This document shows positions 1-4,526 of a stretch of 6,183 bases of DNA, piece after piece. The DNA comes from Alphaproteobacteria bacterium (GTDB lineage Bacteria; Pseudomonadota; Alphaproteobacteria; GCA-2731375), in assembly GCA_028281075.1 (NCBI GenBank), contig JANQKO010000248.1:1-6183 (forward strand), in the 5' to 3' direction. Numbering within the stretch: the first letter of the stretch is position 1; the number at the start of each line of letters is the position of its first letter. The translations under genes were made by a program, and so were the position numbers. The notes under the pieces were generated by a model. The model was not told the DNA's origin, ran no database searches, and saw nothing but the letters and a program-made list of their open reading frames with translations.

Positions 1-495
1 GCGCCGGGCCTTGCCGTCGATCTCGGCTGCGGCAACGGGCGCGACACCGTCGAGCTGCTGCGGCGCGGCTGGCGGGTACTGGCGGTCGACGCCGAGCCGG
101 CGGCGGTCGACGGCCTGCGGACGCGGCCGGACCTGCCGGCGGGCGCCCGACTGGAGACCAGGGTGGCCCGGTTCGAGGACGTCGAGCTGCCGCCGGCCGA
201 CCTGGTCAATTCCAGCTTCGCGCTGCCGCTCTGTCCGCCGGACAGGTTCCGTCCGATGTGGGACCGCATCCGCGCGGCGCTGGTTCCCGGCGGGCGGCTG
301 TCCTGCCAGTTGTACGGGCCGCGCGACGGCTGGGCCGGCGACCCGACGATCACGCACCTCTCGCGCGACGAGGTGGCGGCCCTGCTGGCCGGATTCGAGG
401 TCGAGGACTTCCGCGAGGAAGAGAACGATTCCACCACGCCGCGCGGTCGGCCGAAGCATTGGCACATCTTCCACATCGTCGCCCGCAAGCCGTAA
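1..495 (+). CDS. Class I SAM-dependent methyltransferase, 3' part (cut by the window edge)
   Basis: The frame is open from the first base to the TAA at 493-495, giving 164 residues without the N-terminus. Near the start is the SAM-binding motif I, VDLGCGNGRD (residues 6-15 of the visible part), ending a first beta strand. An acidic residue, D30 in VLAVDAE, follows at the end of the second strand, where class I enzymes bind the ribose of S-adenosylmethionine. Further on, LVPGGRL is the usual pre-strand-5 turn. The C-terminus (KHWHIFHIVARKP) resembles small methyltransferases annotated as TehB-like or methyltransferase-domain proteins. The substrate cannot be told from the sequence, and a tellurite-resistance role should not be assumed. 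Visible features indicate a cytoplasmic protein, with no membrane segment. An internal ATG/GTG start at 163 is not credible because it would remove the SAM site. A terminator follows at once, so this is the last gene of its transcript. Confidence 0.88.
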   Translation, partial: APGLAVDLGCGNGRDTVELLRRGWRVLAVDAEPAAVDGLRTRPDLPAGARLETRVARFEDVELPPADLVNSSFALPLCPPDRFRPMWDRIRAALVPGGRLSCQLYGPRDGWAGDPTITHLSRDEVAALLAGFEVEDFREEENDSTTPRGRPKHWHIFHIVARKP

Positions 496-503
496 CCGCC
501 GTG

Positions 504-526
504 CCGGCGGCCCGGCCGGTTTTTTT
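504..526 (+). terminator. Intrinsic terminator after the methyltransferase gene
   Basis: A perfect 5-bp GC stem (CCGGC at 504-508, GCCGG at 515-519) with a 6-nt loop runs directly into seven T residues at 520-526, beginning 8 nt after the stop codon. This is the classic Rho-independent layout for + strand transcription. An alternative overlapping hairpin, CCGCCG/CGGCGG at 496-510 with a 3-nt loop, could compete with it. The T tract abuts the left end of the long palindrome that follows. Confidence 0.75.
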
Positions 527-626
527 GAACCACTGAGGCACGGAGACACGGAGAAAAAAAGATTGTTGGCGCGAAGCGCCGAACCAACCAGGTTTGTTCT
601 CGGTGTCTCCATGCCTCCGTGGTTTT
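527..626. repeat. Long imperfect palindrome A, arms made of three 8-nt units
   Basis: The left arm at 530-553 reads as three 8-mers, CCACTGAG, GCACGGAG and ACACGGAG. The right arm (599-622, read on the minus strand) gives CCACGGAG, GCATGGAG and ACACCGAG, so the arms pair with only three mismatches. The loop holds an A7 tract at 554-560 and a small perfect hairpin, GGCGC-GAA-GCGCC, at 568-580, so the whole element can fold into one long cruciform or hairpin. It fills the gap between two convergent genes and ends 15 nt from the stop of the EamA gene. I recognise this sequence type as a dispersed intergenic repeat seen in many bacterial genomes, where it gives spurious translations containing HGDTEKK or FSVSPCLRG. 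Reading frames across it are therefore not genes. It may act as a bidirectional transcription barrier, which is inference. Confidence 0.85.
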
Positions 627-641
627 ACCCGTCTTTCGCGC

Positions 642-1550
642 CTAGGCATTGTCCTTGAGGCGGGATTCGCGGATGCCGATATAGGTGACGCCGGCGAAGA
701 TCATGGCGCCGCCGAGCCAGGTCCAGAGGTCGGGCACCTCGGCCAGCAGCAGATAGCCGAACAGCGCCGCCCAGATCAGCTTGCAGAACTCCAGCGGCAG
801 CACGGCCGAGACGTCGGCCTCGCGGAAGGACTGGTTCATCGCCGTCTGCGCGATGGTGCCGAGCACGCCGATGGCGATCAGCCAGACGAACTGGTCCGTT
901 GTCGGCCATTGCCAGAACGGCAGCGCCGCGAGCCCCGTCAGCGGCGTCAGGAACAGGATCATGTAGGCGGTGATGGTGAAGCTGGAATCGGTCGCCGACA
1001 GGCGTTTGATGATCAGCATGGCCGAGGCCCAGACGGCGGACGAGAACAGCACCAGCATGGGCCCGAGCGAGATCTCGACCATGCCGGGACGCAGGATCAC
1101 CAGGGCGCCGAAGAAGCCGATGATCAGCGCCGTCCAGCGCCGCAGGCGCACGACCTCGCCCAGGAACAGCATCGCCCCCACCGTGGCGAACAGCGGCGCG
1201 GTGAAGCCGAGCGCGGTGACCTGGGCCAGCGGCGCCAGCGTCAGCGAGGTGAAGAAGGCCAGCATGGCGACGGCGTTGAGGCCGCCGCGCAGCGCGTGCA
1301 GGCCCAGGTTCCGGGTGCGCAGCAGGCGGGGACCCGTGCTCAGGAACACGGGCAGGATCACGATCAGGCCGAAGAAATTGCGGAAGAAGGCGATCTCGAA
1401 CGGGTGCAGGTCGGTGCCGAGCAGCCGGATCGACAGGTGCATGGAAATGAAGCAGACGGTCGAGACCAGCATGAACAGCATGCCGCGGGTGTTGCGCGGC
1501 ACGCGGTCGTAGCTCGCGCGGAGCCGGGCGCCCAGCTCGCTGGCGGTCAT
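642..1550 (-). CDS. EamA/DMT-superfamily transporter, 10 membrane segments
   Basis: The 302-residue product is an inner-membrane protein of the drug/metabolite transporter superfamily. These are usually exporters of amino acids, nucleosides or other small metabolites, but the substrate here is unknown. Ten hydrophobic segments can be read at about residues 23-44, 52-71, 88-105, 108-130, 138-154, 161-182, 190-211, 219-238, 248-270 and 275-293. They form two five-helix EamA repeats. Typical features include the RGGLNAVAMLAFF segment of TM3, the APLAQVTALGFTAPLFATVGAMLFLGE stretch (about 106-132) and its second-half counterpart ADVSAVLPLEFCKLIWAALFGYLLLAE (about 245-271). The length matches the family. 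The ATG at 1550 gives a hydrophilic N-terminus of about 22 residues. A weak GAAAG lies 9 nt upstream and there is no better start. It is divergent from dehydrogenase A across 104 bp and convergent with the methyltransferase gene. No partner gene indicates the cargo. Confidence 0.9.
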   Translation of the reverse strand: MTASELGARLRASYDRVPRNTRGMLFMLVSTVCFISMHLSIRLLGTDLHPFEIAFFRNFFGLIVILPVFLSTGPRLLRTRNLGLHALRGGLNAVAMLAFFTSLTLAPLAQVTALGFTAPLFATVGAMLFLGEVVRLRRWTALIIGFFGALVILRPGMVEISLGPMLVLFSSAVWASAMLIIKRLSATDSSFTITAYMILFLTPLTGLAALPFWQWPTTDQFVWLIAIGVLGTIAQTAMNQSFREADVSAVLPLEFCKLIWAALFGYLLLAEVPDLWTWLGGAMIFAGVTYIGIRESRLKDNA

Positions 1551-1654
1551 TGGTACCGGCTTTCGTCGGCGTGACGATGGGCTGCTGTTGACGCGGGAAG
1601 AACGATGTTCATGGCGGGCACGGTCGCTTAGGTTAGCACGTCCGGAGGGAAGCG
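1551..1654. promoter_or_regulatory. Divergent intergenic region between exporter and dehydrogenase A
   Basis: This gap must carry the promoters for both divergent genes if each has its own. The only clear signal is a ribosome binding site for dehydrogenase A, GGAGG at 1644-1648, 6 nt before its ATG. A TTGACG at 1588-1593 resembles a -35 box for the + strand, but no acceptable -10 box lies 16-18 bp beyond it. I cannot place either promoter with confidence, and no convincing operator palindrome was seen. Confidence 0.4.
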
Positions 1655-2656
1655 ATGACGACGATCCTGCTGACGCACGCGCCGGCGGCGCTGCGGAACT
1701 ACTATGGTGACGAGGCGCTGGCCGGGCTGCGGGCGCTGGCGGACGTGCGCCTGAACGAGACCGGCGCGCCGCTGTCGACGGACGGGCTGATCGCGGCGGC
1801 GGCCGGTGTCGAGATCATCGTTTCGGACCGGATCACCGAAGGGCCGGCCGAGCTGTTCGCGGCCCTGCCGGCGCTGGCGGCGTTCGTGCGCTGCGCCGTC
1901 GATATCCGCAATGTCGACGTCGCGGCGGCGTCCGCGCACGGCGTGCTGGTGACCCATGCCAGCCCCGGCTTCGTGCAGTCGGTGGCCGAGCTGACGGTCG
2001 GCATGATGGTCGACCTGGCGCGCGGCGTCACCGACGCGACCATGGCCTATCGCCGCGGCGCGGCGCCGGCGGCGGCCATGGGCCGGCAGCTCTCGGGTTC
2101 GACGCTGGGCGTCGTCGGCTACGGCGCCATCGGCCGCTACCTGGCGTCGATCGGCCGGGCGCTGGGCATGACCGTGCTGATGACCGACCCCTATGCGGCG
2201 GTGGACGCGGCCGGCCTGACGCAGGTCGATCTGCCGGCGCTGCTGGCGCGGTCCGATTTCGTGGTCTGCCTCGCCGTCGCCACCCCCGAGACCGAGAACC
2301 TGTTCGACGCCGCGGCGTTCGCCGCCATGCGGCCCGGGGCCTATTTCGTCAATGTCGCGCGCGGCAATCTGGTGGACGAGCCGGCGCTGCTGGCGGCGCT
2401 CGATGCCGGCGGCATCGCCGGCGCGGCGCTGGATGTCGGCCGGGCGCCGGATCAGATGCCGTCGCCGGCGCTCGCCGCCCATCCCCGGGTTATCGCGACG
2501 CCGCATATCGGTGGCCTGGTGCCGGCGGCGATCCGCCATCAGGCCATGGAGACCGTGGCCCAGGTCGGCGCCATTCTGCGCGGCGACAGACCGGCGGGGG
2601 CGGCGAATTTCGAGGTCGCGAAACGGCTTACGGCGGCTTTTTCGACGCCGGGCTGA
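1655..2656 (+). CDS. D-2-hydroxyacid dehydrogenase-family protein A, lacking the usual catalytic Glu
   Basis: The 333-residue cytoplasmic protein belongs to the D-isomer-specific 2-hydroxyacid dehydrogenase family, which interconverts 2-hydroxy and 2-keto acids with NAD(P). The N-terminal substrate domain spans roughly 1-100 and is completed by the C-terminal tail. The Rossmann domain has VGYGAIGR with the GxGxxG glycines at 155, 157 and 160, and D178 ending the second strand, which favours NAD over NADP. The catalytic Arg is R236 (NVARGNLVDE) and the catalytic His is H284 (TPHIGG). The Glu normally found in a DVxxxEP motif is absent: the sequence reads DVGRAPDQMPSP (260-271), one residue shorter, with Ala in place of Glu. 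I have an unverified memory of this DVGRAP version in other proteobacterial members, so it may mark a subfamily rather than damage. The start is fixed by GGAGG at 1644-1648. The gene stands alone on its strand, divergent from the exporter. Substrate unknown. Confidence 0.9.
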   Translation: MTTILLTHAPAALRNYYGDEALAGLRALADVRLNETGAPLSTDGLIAAAAGVEIIVSDRITEGPAELFAALPALAAFVRCAVDIRNVDVAAASAHGVLVTHASPGFVQSVAELTVGMMVDLARGVTDATMAYRRGAAPAAAMGRQLSGSTLGVVGYGAIGRYLASIGRALGMTVLMTDPYAAVDAAGLTQVDLPALLARSDFVVCLAVATPETENLFDAAAFAAMRPGAYFVNVARGNLVDEPALLAALDAGGIAGAALDVGRAPDQMPSPALAAHPRVIATPHIGGLVPAAIRHQAMETVAQVGAILRGDRPAGAANFEVAKRLTAAFSTPG

Positions 2657-2676
2657 CGGGGCCTGGAAATTGTGAA

Positions 2677-2692
2677 AATCCTTAACAGGATT
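2677..2692. repeat. 16-bp palindrome downstream of dehydrogenase A
   Basis: AATCCT-TAAC-AGGATT is a perfect 6-bp inverted repeat with a 4-nt centre, 20 nt beyond the dehydrogenase A stop. A third ATCCT follows at 2711-2715. It could be a weak hairpin at the end of the dehydrogenase transcript or an operator for the small gene downstream. No T tract follows, which argues against a simple intrinsic terminator. Confidence 0.45.
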
Positions 2693-2697
2693 CCGCT

Positions 2698-2748
2698 TTG
2701 TGGGTGCAACATCCTGTGTAAAATTCCGCCAGCGAATCAACATATAGT
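2698..2748 (+). promoter_or_regulatory. Candidate promoter region for the small gene
   Basis: This stretch is markedly richer in A and T than its surroundings and holds two hexamers close to the sigma-70 -10 consensus: TAAAAT at 2719-2724 and TATAGT at 2743-2748. A TTGTGG at 2698-2703 could serve as -35 for the first, although the 15-bp spacing is short. The second has no recognisable -35 at the proper distance. The position, 20-50 nt upstream of the small open frame, is suitable, but the evidence is only compositional. Confidence 0.3.
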
Positions 2749-2757
2749 GTAAAAAGC

Positions 2758-2777
2758 TGGGGATAGCCTGTGGATAA
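2758..2777 (-). promoter_or_regulatory. DnaA-box-like pair, one perfect
   Basis: TGTGGATAA at 2769-2777 is the exact reverse complement of the consensus DnaA box TTATCCACA. Eleven bases to the left, TGGGGATAG at 2758-2766 matches it with two changes, so the two lie about one helical turn apart in the same orientation. They sit in a locally AT-rich stretch. A single perfect 9-mer can occur by chance, and no replication gene is nearby, so binding by DnaA is a possibility only. The first site overlaps the SD-like GGGGA and the second overlaps the GTG start of the small gene, so bound protein would block its expression. Confidence 0.35.
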
Positions 2778-2979
2778 ATCGAACGCCAATAAGCCCGGAA
2801 ACGCCATTAATGCCGGAAAAATGGAACGTTCGAACAATGTGAGTCCATATCTGCTGCGCCGTCTGCGGTCCGTCGATCAGGTGATCGAGGAACGTGAGCG
2901 CGATGCCGCGCCGTCCACGCGCTGGGAGGCCGCCGGCAGCGAGAACCTCAAGCCGAAACCGAGGCTGCAGAGCGTCTGA
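2770..2979 (+). CDS. Small hypothetical protein, 69 residues
   Basis: I do not recognise a named family. The product is small, charged and soluble. Its first 23 residues are Asn/Lys-rich and probably disordered. A segment SPYLLRRLRSVDQVIEERERD (about 25-45) has a strong amphipathic-helix pattern, and a Pro/Lys-containing tail ends at SENLKPKPRLQSV. From about codon 24 onward most third positions are G or C, as in neighbouring genes, which supports translation. The start is uncertain. GTG at 2770 has a GGGGA (2759-2763) at suitable spacing. ATG at 2821 gives 52 residues but has only a GGA too close upstream. GTG at 2839 is also possible. It follows dehydrogenase A by 113 bp and is convergent with dehydrogenase B across a long gap. 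There are no cysteines, membrane segments or DNA-binding motifs that I can identify. Confidence 0.6.
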   Translation: MDKSNANKPGNAINAGKMERSNNVSPYLLRRLRSVDQVIEERERDAAPSTRWEAAGSENLKPKPRLQSV

Positions 2980-3030
2980 GAGCCCGCTCCCCGGGGGGCT
3001 TGGCGGCAGCATCGGCTGTAAAACGCTTTG

Positions 3031-3046
3031 CCACAAAGACACGAAA
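3031..3046. repeat. Partial, single-arm copy of the 8-nt-unit repeat
   Basis: The sequence reads as two 8-mers, CCACAAAG and ACACGAAA. They correspond to the first and third units of the arms of the long palindromes elsewhere in the window, while the middle G-initial unit is missing. No matching opposite arm was found downstream, so this looks like a decayed or one-sided copy. A small hairpin, CTTTG-CCA-CAAAG (3026-3038), overlaps its left end. Confidence 0.55.
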
Positions 3047-3099
3047 AACAAACCTCTATCTGATTCGGCAATCCAGGCGGCATCGTAGCTGGGGCAGAA

Positions 3100-3239
3100 G
3101 TCCGGGCGGTTTGTCATCAATCCCGGACCACGGCCATGCGGGTGCGCGCGGCCGTGAAGAAAACGCCGAAGGTCCGCCCCCAATCGTCATGCCGGCGGGG
3201 TGATTTCTTCGCACGGGAAATCAATAGGGACAGTCCCTA
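3100..3239. other. Chain of short stem-loops, possible structured element
   Basis: Five inverted repeats follow one another with little or no spacing: GTCCGGG/CCCGGAC (3100-3106 with 3122-3128), CACGGCC/GGCCGTG (3129-3135 with 3150-3156), CCGCC/GGCGG (3174-3178 with 3194-3198), TGATTTC/GAAATCA (3201-3207 with 3217-3223) and TAGGGAC/GTCCCTA (3225-3231 with 3233-3239). The first two abut exactly. It could be a small RNA, a degenerate mobile-element end or a composite of independent intergenic repeats. No promoter or terminator marks it as a transcript, so the class is left open. Confidence 0.45.
3225..3239. repeat. 15-bp palindrome TAGGGAC-A-GTCCCTA
   Basis: Two perfect 7-bp arms flank a single central base. 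The GGGACAGTCCC core resembles a motif I recall from dispersed intergenic repeats in diverse bacteria, but I cannot confirm that here. With a 1-nt centre it is better suited to protein binding or cruciform extrusion than to an RNA hairpin. Confidence 0.5.
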
Positions 3240-3340
3240 ATAGACGGATCGCCAATTCCGGCTTGGTGTCGACGAAAAAGGACGTGTCGAAACCACCTGT
3301 CCCGCCGGGCCGCGTCGCCGAGGTAGTACGGCAGCGGATC

Positions 3341-3422
3341 TCACCGCCAAGGCACCAAGGTCACGCCGCCGGCATGGTGGTCGGACTGCCTGTCCCTTGG
3401 TGTCTTGGCGCCTTGGCGGTGA
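3341..3422. repeat. Long palindrome B, arms made of 8-nt units
   Basis: Arms at 3341-3359 and 3404-3422 pair over 19 bp with one mismatch around a 44-nt loop. Read on the minus strand, the right side consists of three 8-mers: CCGCCAAG (3412-3419), GCGCCAAG (3404-3411) and ACACCAAG (3396-3403). The left arm has CCGCCAAG and GCACCAAG at 3344-3359, but its third unit has decayed to GTCACGCC, so the inner part no longer pairs. Like palindrome A, it lies between convergent genes and ends just beyond the stop of a minus-strand gene, 23 nt past dehydrogenase B. This is a second sequence version of the same architecture, and the CGCCAAGG style is also one I recall as a common bacterial intergenic repeat. 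Confidence 0.82.
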
Positions 3423-3445
3423 ATTCACCTGAAATCCGACCCCCG

Positions 3446-4501
3446 TCATGGGCCGGCGACCGGCCGGCCGAAGGCGCGTTCGAAGCGCGCGGCGTAGGCC
3501 GGCCAGGCCGCGGGGTTGATCAGGCGCGGCGGCCGCCGGCCACGGAAGATCTGGATAAGCTGTTCGGCCGCGAACACGGCGATGTCGTGGCGTGATTCGC
3601 GGGTAATGCCGGCGATGTGCGGGCTGGCGATCACATTGTCGAACCGCAGCAGCGGATGGTCGGCGGGTGGCGGCTCGACATCCCAGACATCGAGTCCGGC
3701 GCCGGCGAGGTGGCCCGAGGCCAGCGCGTCCGCCAGCGCCGCCTCGTCGTGGATGCCGCCGCGCGCCGTGGTGATGAAGCGGGCGCCCGGCTTCATGGCG
3801 GCGAACGCCGCGGCGTCGATCATGCCCGTCGTCTCGTCGGTGCGCGGGCAGTTGACCGAGACGAAATCCGCCGCGGCCAGCAGGGCCGGCAGGTCGGTCT
3901 TTTCGGCGCCGCGCGCGGCCATCTCGCCGGCCGTGACATAGGGATCGCAGGCCAGCACCCGCATGCCGAACAGGCCGCCGCAGAGCTCGGCGATGCGCGC
4001 GCCGATATTGCCGAGACCGACGATGCCGACGGTCTTGCCCTGCAGGTTGTTGCCGATGAAAGCCTCGCGGCTGTCGACGTCGCCGCGGCGCGTGGCCCGG
4101 TCGGCGTCGATCAGCCGCTTCGACAGCGTCAGCATCATCGCCAGCACGTGCTGGGCCACGGCCTCGGCATTGCCGCCGGCCTGGTTGACCACGAGCACGC
4201 CCGCGGCCGTGCAGGCATCGACATCGACGGTGTCGTAGCCGGCGCCGTAGGACGAGACCACCAGCAGGTTCGGGCAGCGCGCCAGCAGGTCGGCCGACAC
4301 GTGGTAGGGCCGCGGCAGTTCGTCGCGGGCTGACATCACCTGGTAGGCGTGCGCCGCCGACATCACCCGCCAGTTCTCGGCCTCGGCTGTCGCGAAGGAC
4401 AGCTTGTCGACGCCGAAATCGCCTGTGTCACGCAGCATCTCGGCCATGACGTCGTGCTGCAGGCGCTCGAAATAGAACAGCCGGACTTGCGGTTGGGGCA
4501 T
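3446..4501 (-). CDS. D-2-hydroxyacid dehydrogenase B, catalytic triad intact
   Basis: The 351-residue cytoplasmic enzyme is a D-isomer-specific 2-hydroxyacid dehydrogenase, reducing or oxidising a 2-keto/2-hydroxy acid pair with a nicotinamide cofactor. The substrate domain includes SYGAGYDTVDVDACTAAGV (84-102). The Rossmann domain has VGLGNIG with glycines 162, 164 and 167, and D186 at the end of the next strand points to NAD. The catalytic residues are all present: R247 in TTARGG, E276 in DVWDVEP and H295 in SPHIAG, with the family-typical Arg-Glu spacing of 29. The length is slightly above the usual 310-340 because of a longer N-terminal domain. The ATG at 4501 lies 25 nt after the stop of the upstream HtrA-like gene and lacks an evident Shine-Dalgarno sequence, which suggests cotranscription and possibly translational coupling. 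Within the family it is clearly distinct from dehydrogenase A. The exact substrate cannot be assigned; phosphoglycerate is unlikely because no ACT domain is present. Confidence 0.92.
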   Translation of the reverse strand: MPQPQVRLFYFERLQHDVMAEMLRDTGDFGVDKLSFATAEAENWRVMSAAHAYQVMSARDELPRPYHVSADLLARCPNLLVVSSYGAGYDTVDVDACTAAGVLVVNQAGGNAEAVAQHVLAMMLTLSKRLIDADRATRRGDVDSREAFIGNNLQGKTVGIVGLGNIGARIAELCGGLFGMRVLACDPYVTAGEMAARGAEKTDLPALLAAADFVSVNCPRTDETTGMIDAAAFAAMKPGARFITTARGGIHDEAALADALASGHLAGAGLDVWDVEPPPADHPLLRFDNVIASPHIAGITRESRHDIAVFAAEQLIQIFRGRRPPRLINPAAWPAYAARFERAFGRPVAGP

Positions 4502-4526
4502 GGCAATCGACGCGTTGTTGGGAGAA

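Larger units (their letters stand above)
2980..3445. other. 466-bp gene-free region between convergent genes
   Basis: No open frame here has credible codon use. The frames that cross it owe their length to repeat DNA; on the minus strand they give FFVSLWQ-type translations. The region holds a short hairpin-capable segment at 2981-3000 (AGCCC/GGGCT, without a T tract), a partial repeat copy at 3031-3046, a chain of stem-loops at 3100-3239 and palindrome B at 3341-3422. Between 3240 and 3340 I see only a 7-nt direct repeat, GTGTCGA, at 3266-3272 and 3284-3290. The segment looks like an accumulation site for small non-coding repeats between two converging transcripts. Confidence 0.7.

Noticed and set aside
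11..658. + strand frame of 215 codons overlapping the methyltransferase
   Set aside because: An Arg/Ser-rich out-of-frame reading of the methyltransferase whose tail (HGDTEKKR) is the known spurious translation of repeat DNA.
594..1574. Long + strand open frame (326 codons) opposite the EamA gene
   Set aside because: It is rich in Gln, Arg, Gly, Asp and Glu without hydrophobic core, as expected from reading high-GC coding DNA backwards, while the minus strand gives a clear ten-helix transporter. Its beginning also lies inside palindrome A.
1588..1616. Sigma-70 promoter with TTGACG as -35 for dehydrogenase A
   Set aside because: No -10-like hexamer at 16-18 bp spacing (sequence there reads ATGGCG), so the match is probably chance.
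1628..2743. Long - strand open frame (371 codons) opposite dehydrogenase A
   Set aside because: Arg/Gln/His-rich low-complexity translation, with no motif. Dehydrogenase A on the + strand has full family motifs and a good ribosome binding site.
2657..2980. Chromosomal or plasmid replication origin
   Set aside because: Only one perfect and one weak DnaA box, no replication or partition gene, and no clear AT-rich unwinding repeats. The boxes are recorded as a site but an origin is not supported.
2981..3000. Intrinsic terminator after the small gene
   Set aside because: The AGCCC/GGGCT hairpin is not followed by a T tract, and several alternative pairings with the C4/G6 run exist.
2737..3183. 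- strand frame of 148 codons in the gene-free region
   Set aside because: It crosses the antisense of the small gene and the partial repeat (FFVSLWQ), has no uniform codon bias and no recognisable domain.
3266..3290. Direct repeat GTGTCGA with 18-nt period
   Set aside because: Only two 7-nt copies, with no further periodicity. Such a pair is readily found by chance.
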